64,000 nt of DNA from Rhizobiales bacterium GAS188 (GCA_900104855.1 FNSS01000001.1:5766001-5830000); one strand, 5' to 3'. Numbered from the stretch's first letter, positions 27,308 to 36,911 are shown. Program-made: numbers and translations. Notes: a model not told the origin generated them from the letters alone.

Positions 27308-28228
27308 ATGGCGCATCGAGAGCAGGTCGATGCGATCGACGTCACCGTCTGCATCTGCACCTTCCGCCGATCCTCCGTCCTTGCCGCGATGAAGAGCGTC
27401 GCCAGGCAGGAACTGCCACCCAAAACCTCGCTTCGCATCCTGGTTGTCGACAATGATGCCCTGCCATCGGCTCTACCGATCATCGAGAGCTTTCGCGCCA
27501 ATACATCCGTCGACATCGACTACAGGCACGCTCCCGGCCGCAATATCTCGGTCGCTCGCAATGCGGCCCTCGATGAAACGACGACGCCTTGGCTCGCCTT
27601 CCTTGACGATGACGAATATGCCTCGCCCGATTGGCTTGCCGAGTTGATTGCCGCACGCCACGGCGCCCACGCCGTCTTTGGCCCCTGCCAAGCACTCTAT
27701 GGTGATTGGACCCCCGCTTGGATCAAGGTGGGCGACTATCACTCCAATCGAATCCCGGATCGGGAGGGGCCGATCGATACGGGCTACACATCGAATGTGC
27801 TGATCGACATGGGTTTCGTGCGGCGGGCCGGCTTGCGCTTCGACCTCGCGCTCGGCCGCTCGGGGGGAGAGGACACGATGTTCTTCCACAGCATGTTTCG
27901 AGAGGGAGGCGCCCTCAAATATGCTCGCGAAGCGACCGTCTACGAAGAGGTCGTGGCGTCGCGCAGCAATCTCCCCTGGATCGCACGGCGTCGGTTCCGG
28001 GCGGGCCAGGTTTACGCGAAGACCTTCCATCAACTCGACAGGGCTTCCTACCGACGAGCCTCCTGGACGGCGCCATTCAAGATCGCCGCCTGCGGCGTGA
28101 TGTCGGCCGCAACGGCCTTCAGGCCCAATCGCGCGATGTGGTGGCTCATGCGCGGCACCTTCCACATCGGAATCCTGACCTATGCGATGGGGATGAGCAT
28201 CTACCAAGAATATGCGGGCAGCGCCTAA
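27308..28228 (+). CDS. exoM: ExoM-like beta-1,4-glucosyltransferase
   Basis: A 306-residue GT2 protein closely matching ExoM of succinoglycan synthesis: VTVCICTFRR, ILVVDNDALPSA, GRNISVARNAALD, FLDDDEYAS, VFGPCQALY, GYTSNVLI, and GRSGGEDTMFFH. ATG at 27308 is chosen because GGGAG lies 8 bases upstream; an in-frame ATG at 27122 lies within the preceding GH16 coding region. Its stop overlaps that of the convergent exoQ-like gene (28225), leaving no room for a terminator between them. Confidence 0.9.
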   Translation: MAHREQVDAIDVTVCICTFRRSSVLAAMKSVARQELPPKTSLRILVVDNDALPSALPIIESFRANTSVDIDYRHAPGRNISVARNAALDETTTPWLAFLDDDEYASPDWLAELIAARHGAHAVFGPCQALYGDWTPAWIKVGDYHSNRIPDREGPIDTGYTSNVLIDMGFVRRAGLRFDLALGRSGGEDTMFFHSMFREGGALKYAREATVYEEVVASRSNLPWIARRRFRAGQVYAKTFHQLDRASYRRASWTAPFKIAACGVMSAATAFRPNRAMWWLMRGTFHIGILTYAMGMSIYQEYAGSA

Positions 28229-29523
28229 CGATCGACAACAAGCTGCGGTTGTCGCTGGTAAAGCCATCTCGCCTGTCGGGCATATGCCCAGCTGACAAGG
28301 TAGAGCACCCAGTTGAATGAATATTGGCCGAACAGATCGACTTCCACGAAAGTTCGCATATCGATGAAGATCACATAGGTAAGGAAGAAGCAACTCGCGA
28401 CGTTCGGCGTACGAATGACCCAACGCCAGACTTCGAGCGAGGTCGAGATCACGGTGTAGAGTGCGGCAAGGAGGCCGACATAACCGAGCTCGACGCCGGT
28501 TTCGTACCACAGATTGTGGAAATGATATCCGGCTCGCCCGGGCGCAAAGCGCGCCCAAAGCTCCTCCGCATATGGGTTTCCCTGCACCCAGAACGCCTGC
28601 AAGCCCGTGCCCAGAATGGGGTTCTGCTCCATCATGACGGCCGCGCGCTGCCAGAGCTCCGTTCGACCGGACAGGGTGACGTCCTTGCCGGAAAGCAGGA
28701 GCACTTGCCCGAACAGGCCGAATTCGTTGGCGTAGACCAACAGGAGGGCGAGAAGCGCGACGACGACGAACACCACCGCGAAGAGGACAATGGCTCGCCA
28801 ACGCCGGGGAACCCAGTTCAGCCTGAACGAGACGAGGGCGCAGCCTAGAGCTGCGATCAGCGTCGCGGTGGCGTCTAGGGACCTCGCGGCGATCATGAGA
28901 GTCGCCCCCAGGAACGCACAAAACAGCGCCAAGCATCGAAGGGGCCAAGCGCGCTCCCTATCCAGGAATATCCAGGCGCCGGCCATGACCAGAATCGCCT
29001 GGCTCAGTCCCAGCTGGTTCTTCGATCCGAAAATTCCGATCATCGCCAATGCGCCGGCGTTCCATGCCATTTGCGGGTTGAGCAGGCTGGCAGCATTCGC
29101 TGCGAGGACGGCGGACATCCAGATGAATATCGTGGAACGCGCCGGCAGGGCGCGTGCCATGACCAGGGCAGCTCCCATCGTGAACGCGATCTGGACGGCA
29201 GCCCGAGCCGACACATCGGAATGCTCCGACCACGCCACCGACAGGACCGCGAGGGTGACGTAAATCCAAGGCGTCACGCCGCCGCGCAGCGCTTGCAGCG
29301 CGAGGCCGGGCCGCGCCATGACGTAGGCGACCGAGATGGCCATGAAGATCGATGCCGCCAAGGTCTGCGACATCTGCAGGAAGAAAAGCGCGGCTGTCGC
29401 GATGAACCAGGCGAGCCACGCGATATTGAGGCTCAGCCCAAGCGTCGCGCCAGGAATGATGCGCGCCGCGCTTTGGACGGGCCCCAAGGCTATGCCTTGC
29501 CTGCCAAGCCCAATCGGGCGCAT
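28225..29523 (-). CDS. exoQ: ExoQ-like EPS polymerase (O-antigen ligase/polymerase family)
   Basis: A 432-residue membrane protein with about ten to twelve hydrophobic helices and the large periplasmic loop typical of the family: TLSGRTELW, NPILGTGLQAFW, and GYHFHNLWYETGVELG, as in ExoQ. It would polymerise lipid-linked repeat units at the periplasmic face together with Wzc/ExoP. ATG at 29523 lies 14 bases after the upstream methyltransferase stop; an ATG at 29574 would overlap that gene. It is last in the wzc-led minus-strand operon. Confidence 0.85.
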   Translation of the reverse strand: MRPIGLGRQGIALGPVQSAARIIPGATLGLSLNIAWLAWFIATAALFFLQMSQTLAASIFMAISVAYVMARPGLALQALRGGVTPWIYVTLAVLSVAWSEHSDVSARAAVQIAFTMGAALVMARALPARSTIFIWMSAVLAANAASLLNPQMAWNAGALAMIGIFGSKNQLGLSQAILVMAGAWIFLDRERAWPLRCLALFCAFLGATLMIAARSLDATATLIAALGCALVSFRLNWVPRRWRAIVLFAVVFVVVALLALLLVYANEFGLFGQVLLLSGKDVTLSGRTELWQRAAVMMEQNPILGTGLQAFWVQGNPYAEELWARFAPGRAGYHFHNLWYETGVELGYVGLLAALYTVISTSLEVWRWVIRTPNVASCFFLTYVIFIDMRTFVEVDLFGQYSFNWVLYLVSWAYARQARWLYQRQPQLVVDR

Positions 29524-29537
29524 CGAGGGCCCGAGCC

Positions 29538-30278
29538 TCACCGCAACGCCGCAGCGACTTGCTCGCGGGACCACAGCCCGAGATATCGCGGCGGCTCCGG
29601 CGCGACGAAATCGGTTGTCCTCGACAGAGGTCGCGGCAAACCGAATGGCGGCAACTGCAAATTGATGAAGCGAAAGCCGCCGGATCGGATGTCGTCGTTG
29701 CTTTTGGGAAACCCATAAGTGGTCGTCAGCATGTGGGGAATCGACGAGGCCGCAAAATTCTCAAATACCCTCAGGATATCTGCGTTCGACAAGTGGAAGA
29801 GGACGTCTCGGCAGATCCAGAGATCCGCAAGAGGCAGGGGGTCTTCCACGATATCCATGGTGCGGAACGAATAGCTCGCATTTCCATGCACCCTCTGCAG
29901 CTCATCGATGAGCGGGGCGACAATATCGCCGCCGATATAACGGACTCCGTCGGGAAGCCTGACATGGCGCATCCAATTGAAGTCACCGCAAGGCGCGTCG
30001 AGCAGCACCTCGACCTTCAGCTTTCTCAGATAGCGCGCCAGGGATTTGCGCAGCGGCTTCGTATAGGCAAGCGTGCTGCCCCGACCACTGCGCGACTCGC
30101 ACGAACCCCAGCGGTTTTGCTCGTAGATCGTTCGAAACGCTTCGCGCCGATCCGTGTATTCGGCGCCATAATATATCTCGTCGGACCGAAACAACGGGAA
30201 CGCGACCTCCCATAAGGGATTGAAGATCGCCGAGTTGCGACGCATCAGCGATTTCAATACATCCCGGGCGCGACCCAC
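29538..30278 (-). CDS. SAM-dependent methyltransferase
   Basis: A 246-residue class I methyltransferase with the SAM loop LLDAPCGDFNWM, YIGGDIVAPLID at the end of strand 2, and WICRDVLFHLS. The N-terminal ~80 residues contain WGSCESRSGRGS, seen in methyltransferases of glycan loci. It may methylate a sugar of the repeat unit; the target is unknown. It lies between a glycosyltransferase and the exoQ-like polymerase in one operon. Confidence 0.82.
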   Translation of the reverse strand: MGRARDVLKSLMRRNSAIFNPLWEVAFPLFRSDEIYYGAEYTDRREAFRTIYEQNRWGSCESRSGRGSTLAYTKPLRKSLARYLRKLKVEVLLDAPCGDFNWMRHVRLPDGVRYIGGDIVAPLIDELQRVHGNASYSFRTMDIVEDPLPLADLWICRDVLFHLSNADILRVFENFAASSIPHMLTTTYGFPKSNDDIRSGGFRFINLQLPPFGLPRPLSRTTDFVAPEPPRYLGLWSREQVAAALR

Positions 30279-30326
30279 ACATACCTCCTGCGATCCATTC
30301 GAGATAGCCGCATCGGCCGATCCTCG

Positions 30327-31367
30327 TCAGCTAATCATCGAAAAATACTGCCGCGCATAGATTTCCGCCGATTGCAGCATGGACAGGTTCTCCAGGACAT
30401 ATGTCCTCGGTCGCGTCAGCGGCATGCGTTCGAGAAAGCGGGTGAGGGACGGTTCGAAACCCGCAAGGTCGGAGAAACGCTCGCCGCAATCCTCGGAAAA
30501 GAAAGGCACGGATGATGCCGGGATCATCGTGTCGCTGACCTGCCGCCACAGGGGATCGAGCCAATAGCCGTTATCCCAGGCAAGCACCGGAACATTGGAG
30601 GCCAGTGCCTCCTGATAGGCCAACCCTTGCGTCTCGTGCTCGCACAGGAACACCATGGCGCGAGAGCGCTCCAGGAGGCGGCGATAGGTGAGGTGATCGT
30701 GATATTTGTAGCGGACCGTCTCCACTTTCAGTCCACGACCTCTCAGGATCTCGCGGATCGGCTCCAGAAGCTCAAGCGCGAGTTCGTCATGATTCCAGCG
30801 GATCTTGTCATAGATCAGGAAGTCGATGTCTTTGGCGTGTGAACTGGTGTCGATCCACTCGTCGGTGTCGATGCCGGCATGCCACCGGGCACATGTGTCG
30901 CCGTAATGCGGATGGAACATATCATATGTCCATTGCGCCAGGACGAGGTAGGTACGGTATCTCGAATCCTGCATCAGTCGCGGCGCAAGCATCGGATGAT
31001 CATAGAGCGATGGTCCGAGCAGGGCGGGGTTTGGCAAGGTCCAATCCTCGAGAAGCGTCGGAAACCCCACCAGGCCTACGGGGTGGTGAGGACATTTTCG
31101 CGCAAGCGCGTAGTCATTGACCCGCACCTTCCAGCCATGCTTTTGCAGTGCCCGCCGCAGAAGCTCGAATGATACCGCAAAGCCCGTCTTCTTCTGCCGG
31201 TGATGCGTAAGATTGTACAAGGGTTTGAGCATACGTTTGAGATAACGGTCGTTCTTGAAGAATTTGTCCTGCTCGAATTCCTTGTAGAACAGCAGGATCG
31301 TGTCCCTCTCCGCCAGGCCATTGCCGCTCGATCCCATGCCTCGCTGCCTTATCTCAGATGGCCGCAT
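30327..31367 (-). CDS. GT-B-type glycosyltransferase-like protein
   Basis: A 346-residue protein with a weak but recognisable GT-B pattern: RSRAMVFLCEHETQGLAYQEALASNVPVLAW matches the donor-binding region of family 4 enzymes in which E..E residues contact the nucleotide sugar (quoted in part: FLCEHETQGLAYQEAL). The N-terminal half is not recognised. The start is uncertain: 31367 lies just after the wzc stop, while 31385 would overlap wzc by 17 bases and 31337 is also possible. Its position in the wzc operon supports a role in EPS assembly. Confidence 0.7.
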   Translation of the reverse strand: MRPSEIRQRGMGSSGNGLAERDTILLFYKEFEQDKFFKNDRYLKRMLKPLYNLTHHRQKKTGFAVSFELLRRALQKHGWKVRVNDYALARKCPHHPVGLVGFPTLLEDWTLPNPALLGPSLYDHPMLAPRLMQDSRYRTYLVLAQWTYDMFHPHYGDTCARWHAGIDTDEWIDTSSHAKDIDFLIYDKIRWNHDELALELLEPIREILRGRGLKVETVRYKYHDHLTYRRLLERSRAMVFLCEHETQGLAYQEALASNVPVLAWDNGYWLDPLWRQVSDTMIPASSVPFFSEDCGERFSDLAGFEPSLTRFLERMPLTRPRTYVLENLSMLQSAEIYARQYFSMIS

Positions 31368-31368
31368 G

Positions 31369-33678
31369 TCAGTCCGTGTGGCCATATCCGGCGTAATAGC
31401 GGCTATGGTAGTAGTCCGCGCGTTGGTTCTCGTAGCGACCGAGCTTGTTCATATCGACCTTGTTGAGGACGACCCCAAGCAGGTTTTCGTAAACCCCTCG
31501 CGCTCCGCCCAGCGCCTGCTCGGCGATCTGGATCCTGGTGCGCCCCCATTCGACAACGAACACGAAAGAATCGACGAGATGTGTCATGGCACGGACATCG
31601 ACCACGGGCGCCAGCGGCGAGAGATCGACGATGACGTAGTCATAGGCCTCGCGCAGCCTGTCGAATAATCTCCTTGTCTCGTCGGATGCCAGGATATCGC
31701 TGCTATGAGCCAGGGGTGATCGCACCACCGCCGGGATAAAGGCGAGAGCAGTGGCCGGCTCGGTCCAAACGGCTTGCTCGAGCGGGACCTTGCCCCACAA
31801 GACGTCGAGGACGCCGCTATTCGCCTTCGGCGCTAGCCTGCGTGACAATGACGGATTGCGCAGGTCGCAGTCGATGAGGATCGCCCGCGCGCCGCCAAGG
31901 CAGATCAGCTGGGCGAGCGCCATCGCGACAGTCGATTTACCTTCGTTGGGCAGTGACGAGGTGATGCCGACGACCTTGCTGGGTTTTGCACCGTTGTTCA
32001 GGTCGGCGGCAACCTTCAGGCTGCGGATCGATTCGGCGAAGCGTGAGAACGGCTGTTCCGCCATCGTCCACAGGAGTTTCTCCTGGCGCGAGATGATACG
32101 AGGAGCGGTCGACCCGGCATTGGCCGCCGGCCGCGTCGCGGGAACGGCTCTGGTCGCGCCTTTCACCAGCGGCAACAGCGCAATGCAATCCACATGGAGC
32201 CGCTCCTCGACCTGAGCCGTGGTACGGAAGACCTGGTCGGAGATTTCACGGAACATCCCGATCCCGATGCCGAGCACGATCCCGCTCATGGCGGCGAGGA
32301 TCAGGACCATTGTCGAGCGCGGCGCGCTCTTCCCTTGCGGCGGCGTCGCCTGGGTGATCAGGCGGGCCTCGGTGATCGGGAAGGATTGCTGCTGCACCGA
32401 TTCCATGTAGCGTTGCAGAAAATTGTCATAGAGCGTGCGGAAGCTCTGGGCGCTGCTCTCCAGATTGTGCAAGGTGACCTGCGCCTCGTTCATCGTCTGC
32501 GATTGGGAGACGATTTGGGCGAGCGAGTTTTGCATCGATTCCTCGCGCGACTTGGCGATCTCGTACTCGCTCTTGTAGGTCTCGGCGATGCGGCGCAATT
32601 CGTCGCGGATCGAGCGCCGGATTTCCTGCATCTGGTTGCGTAGGTTGATGACGGCCAGATGTTTGGGGCCATAGCGGGTCGACCAGTCCGACTCCTTGGC
32701 CCCGAGGTCGAGATATTGCTGACGCAGCTTGGTGATGACGTCGTTGTGCAGCGTGTCCGTTACGGTCGCGGCGGCGCTGCTCGCCGGATCCGGATCGCCA
32801 TTGTTGAGGATCTGCTGGACCCGCTCGAGGCGTGCCTTGGCCTCGGCCGTATGAGCCCGCCCCTGGATCAGCGCGCTGTTGAGCTCCGCGAGCTGCTGCT
32901 CGTTCATGAGCCGCCCGCCGGTGTCCACGATGTTGTGCTGCGCCTTGAAATCGACGACGGCGCGTTCTGCGTTGGCGGACTGTCCGCGCAATTCCTTCAA
33001 GCGATCCTGCAGCCAGCTGCCGGCGCGGCGCGTAGTCTCGTATTTGGCCTCGAGCGCGTCGTCCACATAGGCGTCCGCGATCGCGTTGGCGACCTGCGCG
33101 GCGCGATCGGGATTAAGCGACTGGTAGTCGATCCCGATCGCATAGGTCAGGCCGGCGCGCCAGACCGACATGTGGCCCTGCAGCGTGCCGAGTGCACTGC
33201 GAACGAGGGGATTGTCTGAGGACGGCTGAATGGGGGGTGACGGCTCGGAGGGCAACAGGCGTCTCACAGACCCGGTCAATGTCGCCAACAGGCCCATGCT
33301 CGGCGAGGTGAATTCCGGGTCCTGGTCGAGGCGCAGCTTCTTGACCACCGCGAGCGCGATGTTCTCCGATTTCAGGATCTCGATCTGAGTGTCGACGGTC
33401 GCCGAATCGATCGGAAGATCGCCGAGCGGCTGCTGCTGCTGGAAGAACTGGGACTTGTGCGTGTCGATCATCAAGAGCGCGTGACCGACATATTTCGGCG
33501 GCGTCACGAAGAGGTAGACAGTGCCGAGCAGCAAGGCCATCGCCACGGCAAATCCGATGACCGGGAGTTGCCGCCGCACGAAGCCCGCGAGCATGGCGTA
33601 GAGTTCAGCCGGCGAAACGGCGTCCGAGACGGGGAGGCTCGGTTCGATTGCCAGTCGCGGCTTGCTGAATTGGAGCAT
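31369..33678 (-). CDS. wzc: Wzc/ExoP-type polysaccharide copolymerase with BY-kinase domain
   Basis: A 769-residue inner-membrane protein that sets chain length and energises export with Wza. The N-terminal Wzz domain has helix 1 at about 36-60, long periplasmic coiled coils and a second helix (MVLILAAMSGIVLGIGIGMF). The C-terminal kinase has Walker A NEGKST (K581), the Walker A' motif ILIDCDLRNP and VIVDLSPL. Six tyrosines crowd the last 21 residues (749-765), the autophosphorylated cluster of BY-kinases. ATG 33678 is preceded by AGGA at 5 bases; the frame also has an ATG at 33717. It heads the operon wzc-GT-methyltransferase-exoQ. Confidence 0.95.
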   Translation of the reverse strand: MLQFSKPRLAIEPSLPVSDAVSPAELYAMLAGFVRRQLPVIGFAVAMALLLGTVYLFVTPPKYVGHALLMIDTHKSQFFQQQQPLGDLPIDSATVDTQIEILKSENIALAVVKKLRLDQDPEFTSPSMGLLATLTGSVRRLLPSEPSPPIQPSSDNPLVRSALGTLQGHMSVWRAGLTYAIGIDYQSLNPDRAAQVANAIADAYVDDALEAKYETTRRAGSWLQDRLKELRGQSANAERAVVDFKAQHNIVDTGGRLMNEQQLAELNSALIQGRAHTAEAKARLERVQQILNNGDPDPASSAAATVTDTLHNDVITKLRQQYLDLGAKESDWSTRYGPKHLAVINLRNQMQEIRRSIRDELRRIAETYKSEYEIAKSREESMQNSLAQIVSQSQTMNEAQVTLHNLESSAQSFRTLYDNFLQRYMESVQQQSFPITEARLITQATPPQGKSAPRSTMVLILAAMSGIVLGIGIGMFREISDQVFRTTAQVEERLHVDCIALLPLVKGATRAVPATRPAANAGSTAPRIISRQEKLLWTMAEQPFSRFAESIRSLKVAADLNNGAKPSKVVGITSSLPNEGKSTVAMALAQLICLGGARAILIDCDLRNPSLSRRLAPKANSGVLDVLWGKVPLEQAVWTEPATALAFIPAVVRSPLAHSSDILASDETRRLFDRLREAYDYVIVDLSPLAPVVDVRAMTHLVDSFVFVVEWGRTRIQIAEQALGGARGVYENLLGVVLNKVDMNKLGRYENQRADYYHSRYYAGYGHTD

Positions 33679-33820
33679 CTTGGTCCTTGATTCACAAAGC
33701 CAGAAAGTGCCCGACACTGGGTTTTGAAGATTCTTGGAGCGCCCGCATCGCTGCGCCCTTGGGAGCCAGGCCGGTTGCCGCGAGCGAAAGCGCGACGACC
33801 CCGGCCGACCTTGGAGAGCA

Positions 33821-33839
33821 GAGGGCCCCGGCGGCCCTC
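33821..33839. other. GC-rich hairpin in the wzc upstream region
   Basis: GAGGGCC-CCGGC-GGCCCTC forms a perfect 7-bp stem with a 5-base loop. On the minus strand it lies between the TATGTTAT site and the wzc start, so it could be a leader hairpin; no T-run follows on either strand. Confidence 0.3.
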
Positions 33840-33847
33840 CGGCAATT

Positions 33848-33855
33848 TATGTTAT
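33848..33855 (+). promoter_or_regulatory. TATGTTAT octamer upstream of wzc
   Basis: An exact octamer lies 170 bases upstream of the wzc start, followed eight bases later by TATCATAGCG, which recurs upstream of ugd (36985). Confidence 0.45.
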
Positions 33856-33970
33856 CTCTTATCATAGCGGCTCCCGCAATGCCAAGGCTCGTGCAATGCC
33901 AAGCAGGTCAGAGCGCGGTCAAATTGTCACGCCAAGAGATATGTTCTGTGCGATCGGGGCATTCCGAAGG

Positions 33971-35164
33971 CTATTTGGCGAGATGCGTATGTGAAAGGAC
34001 CCTGAAATATTGCGTGTTGGAACCGGTTACGGCCGCATCGTTGCCGGTGTTGATCACGACCTGGAGGAACTGCAGGAACTTCGTGACCTCGACCGATGGC
34101 GCATTGGCCGCAAAGATGATGTCCTTGTTGCGCATCTGCATCTTGGTCGCGAGGAAATAGCCGGCCGGGTCGCGGAAGCTGACATTGTAGATGACCGGAA
34201 CCGTCGGGCCCTCGAATTTGGAGACGTCGACGCCGAGCCTCTCGGCGAGGTCGCGTGGCTCACGGCGGTAGAGATAGACCGAGGCCGGATCTGCCTGGAC
34301 GTCGAGCAAGCCGCCCGCTTTCGCCACCGCCTCCGCGAGCGTGATCCGCCACATGTCGAAGTTGAACTGGCCTTGCTGGCCGGCGGCACCGAAGGCGAGG
34401 AAAGTCTGCGGTTCGCGATAGACATAGACCGTGTCGCCGGGCCACACCCAGACATTGTTGGCGGGCTCGTAGACCAGAGCACCGAAGGGGACGGAGGCCC
34501 GCTTTCCCTTGCGCTCCAGGACGACCCAGGATTCGTAGCCCTGGGCCTTGATGCCGCCGGCACGGGTGATCGCGTCCAGAATATGCTCTCCGGCCGGCTG
34601 AGCGGGAAACCGGTTGGGTGTGTTCACCTCCCCGAGCACGCTGATGAGGGAGGTGTTCTGGGTGGCGAGAGCGACGACCGCTTGCGGCTCGATGGCCCGG
34701 TTCTTGATGGAGTCGACGATCGAGCGCTGGACCTCCGTCGGGGTCCTGCCCGAGGCGCGCACGGCGCCCGCATAAGGTACCGAAATATTTCCTGACGTGT
34801 CGATCGGCTGATTTGGCAGAGTGACGAAGTTGCCCGGACGAACCCCGGCTTCGAGCGGGATGAAGAGACCACCCGCGGCCGCCTCGAAGATCGTCACGCT
34901 GACCACGTCGCCGATGCCGAACTTGATCTCGGGCGGCGGACGTCGGTCGCCGAAAGTAGCAGCGATCGCCTCCGGCCCGTATTCGCCTACGGCTTGCACG
35001 GCCTCCGGTGTCAACCGGACAAGACCATAGTTGACGCCGGTGGGCGAAGCTCCGGTATTGATGTCCTGGCTCGAAGGCCCGGAAGTGGGCAGGAAAGTGC
35101 ATCCGCTCATGAGCATGAATGTTACGCACAGGACTGACTTTGCCGCGAGACCGTCTAGACGCAC
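33971..35164 (-). CDS. wza: Outer-membrane polysaccharide export lipoprotein, Wza/ExoF-like
   Basis: A 397-residue export protein. The signal sequence ends in the lipobox LMSGC (C22), so it would be lipidated and anchored to the outer membrane. A Poly_export domain starts near residue 80 (FGIGDVVSVTIFEAAAGG, ISVPYAGAVRASGRT), followed by soluble-ligand-binding beta-grasp repeats (ISVLGEVNTPNRFP and WRITLAEAVAKAGGLLD). It would form the outer-membrane pore for EPS with Wzc. It is separated from wzc by about 290 bases containing its own regulatory site, so the two may be transcribed separately. Confidence 0.94.
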   Translation of the reverse strand: MRLDGLAAKSVLCVTFMLMSGCTFLPTSGPSSQDINTGASPTGVNYGLVRLTPEAVQAVGEYGPEAIAATFGDRRPPPEIKFGIGDVVSVTIFEAAAGGLFIPLEAGVRPGNFVTLPNQPIDTSGNISVPYAGAVRASGRTPTEVQRSIVDSIKNRAIEPQAVVALATQNTSLISVLGEVNTPNRFPAQPAGEHILDAITRAGGIKAQGYESWVVLERKGKRASVPFGALVYEPANNVWVWPGDTVYVYREPQTFLAFGAAGQQGQFNFDMWRITLAEAVAKAGGLLDVQADPASVYLYRREPRDLAERLGVDVSKFEGPTVPVIYNVSFRDPAGYFLATKMQMRNKDIIFAANAPSVEVTKFLQFLQVVINTGNDAAVTGSNTQYFRVLSHTHLAK

Positions 35165-35220
35165 GTTTTACCCTTCCTGCCCCGCGCTCAACCCAACCGC
35201 ACTCATCGCAATGATAATAT

Positions 35221-35228
35221 AACGTAAT
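35221..35228 (-). promoter_or_regulatory. Variant octamer TACGTTAT upstream of wza
   Basis: ATAACGTA on the plus strand is one base different from the shared octamer. It lies 57 bases upstream of the wza start, in an AT-rich tract. Confidence 0.4.
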
Positions 35229-35331
35229 TCGTTTTTATGGCTGTAACAAGCCTTATCGTATGCCGGCTGATCTCGTCAGGGAGCGCGCTTATCATGTTGC
35301 GGCACTGCATTTTTTCTTGCGAGCGGCCGCT

Positions 35332-35352
35332 CACATTATGCGTCATAATGTG
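35332..35352. promoter_or_regulatory. Perfect palindrome CACATTATG-CGT-CATAATGTG
   Basis: Two 9-base arms with a 3-base centre, 168 bases upstream of wza. Its length and symmetry suit a dimeric helix-turn-helix repressor or activator. It differs in sequence from the TATGTTAT motif. Confidence 0.55.
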
Positions 35353-35552
35353 TATCACCTCCAATTTCAGGGGATCGCTATCGAGGCTCGCACGGGCCTT
35401 GCCGTTCGCCTCGAATTCTGACCGTCCCGAATTTGCGACGGGCTGGGCACAACCAACAAGAGGCCAGAAGAAATCGTGCCCTCCATTCCATGCAAACGGA
35501 GAGACGGCCCGTATCCGGCGCTTGGGTCTTTGAACCGCCAGCCTGGATTATG

Positions 35553-36911
35553 TCACGATGCCATGCTTTCGAGTGCGGTCGAATAGGCAGGGGGTTCTTC
35601 GGACGTCATGGCCGTTCCTACGCCCTGGTATTCGAAGCCGTGTTTCGTCACCTCGTCCGCGCGGTAGACGTTCCTCAAATCGACGAGCACCGGGCGTGTC
35701 ATGATTTTCTTGAGACGCTCGAGGTCGAGTGCTCGGAATTGCTCCCATTCGGTGACGATGACGAGCGCATCGGCCGCTTCGGCGCAGGAATACGGGTTGT
35801 CGCAATAGGTGACACCGTGCAGCACCGCGCGGGCCTGCTCCATGCCTGCGGGATCGTAGGTGCGTATCTTCGCGCCCATATCCTGTAGCGCGGAAATCAA
35901 GGCGATCGAGGGGGCGTCGCGCATATCGTCGGTGTTCGGCTTGAATGTCAGCCCGATCACCGCGATGGTTCTGCCGCGCACGCTGCCGCCCAGCGCGTTC
36001 GCGACCTTGCGCGCCATGGCGCGCTTGCGCTGATCGTTGACGGCCACCACGGCCTCGATGATACGCAGCGGCGCCTCGTAGTCCTGACCGATCTTGATCA
36101 GCGCGAGCGAGTCTTTCGGAAAGCACGACCCTCCGAAACCAGGCCCCGCATGCAGGAATTTGGTGCCGATGCGGTTGTCGAGGCCAACGCCCCGCGCCAC
36201 CTCCCGCACATCCGCGCCGACCTTCTCGCAGAGATCCGCGACTTCGTTGATGAAGGTGATCTTGGTCGCCAGGAAGGCGTTGGCGGCGTATTTGATCAGC
36301 TCTGCGGTGCGCCGATGGGTGTAGATGATCGGCGCTGCATTGAGGTAGAGCGGGCGGTAGAGCTCGGCCATCACCTCGCGGGCACGATCATCCTCGCTGC
36401 CGACAACGATCCGGTCGGGGTGCTTGAAATCGCGGATCGCCGCGCCTTCGCGCAGGAATTCCGGATTGGAAACGACCGCGACGTCGATATCGGGGCGTGC
36501 CTCGCGAATGACACGCTCGACCTCGTCTCCGGTTCCGACCGGGACCGTCGATTTGGTGACGACGACCGTGAAGCCGGAGAGTTTGGCGGCGACCTCGCGG
36601 GCGGCCCCATAAACATAGGAGAGATCGGCATGGCCGTCGCCGCGACGCGAGGGCGTGCCGACCGCTATGAAGACCACTTGGGCCTGTCGCACGGCCTCGG
36701 GAAGGAGCATCGAGAACGAAAGGCGTCCCTCGCGCACATTGCTGCGGACGAGCTCGTCGAGGCCCGGCTCGTAAATCGGGATCTCTCCGCTCTTGAGCGC
36801 GGAGATCTTGGCCGTGTCTTTGTCGACGCATGTCACGTGATGGCCGAAATCGGCAAAGCAGGCTCCGGAGACGAGGCCGACATAGCCGGTCCCGATCATG
36901 GCGATGCGCAT
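35553..36911 (-). CDS. ugd: UDP-glucose 6-dehydrogenase
   Basis: Oxidises UDP-glucose to UDP-glucuronate with two NAD+, supplying an acidic sugar and the substrate for the decarboxylase-like enzyme at the left edge. The 452-residue protein has IGTGYVGLVSGACFA at the N-terminus, TVVVTKSTVPVGTG, and the catalytic cysteine C263 in FGGSCFPKD. The C-terminal domain has IGLTFKPNTDDMRDAPS. ATG at 36911 follows AAAGGAAA with 7-8 bases of spacing; the in-frame ATG at 36932 is less likely. Confidence 0.96.
   Translation of the reverse strand: MRIAMIGTGYVGLVSGACFADFGHHVTCVDKDTAKISALKSGEIPIYEPGLDELVRSNVREGRLSFSMLLPEAVRQAQVVFIAVGTPSRRGDGHADLSYVYGAAREVAAKLSGFTVVVTKSTVPVGTGDEVERVIREARPDIDVAVVSNPEFLREGAAIRDFKHPDRIVVGSEDDRAREVMAELYRPLYLNAAPIIYTHRRTAELIKYAANAFLATKITFINEVADLCEKVGADVREVARGVGLDNRIGTKFLHAGPGFGGSCFPKDSLALIKIGQDYEAPLRIIEAVVAVNDQRKRAMARKVANALGGSVRGRTIAVIGLTFKPNTDDMRDAPSIALISALQDMGAKIRTYDPAGMEQARAVLHGVTYCDNPYSCAEAADALVIVTEWEQFRALDLERLKKIMTRPVLVDLRNVYRADEVTKHGFEYQGVGTAMTSEEPPAYSTALESMAS

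Larger units (their letters stand above)
35165..35552. other. Intergenic region upstream of wza
   Basis: This 388-base region between wza and ugd contains no supported gene. It holds a variant of the EPS octamer (35221), a perfect 9-base inverted repeat (35332-35352) and several AT-rich tracts near 35210-35290, consistent with a regulated promoter for wza on the minus strand. Confidence 0.55.
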
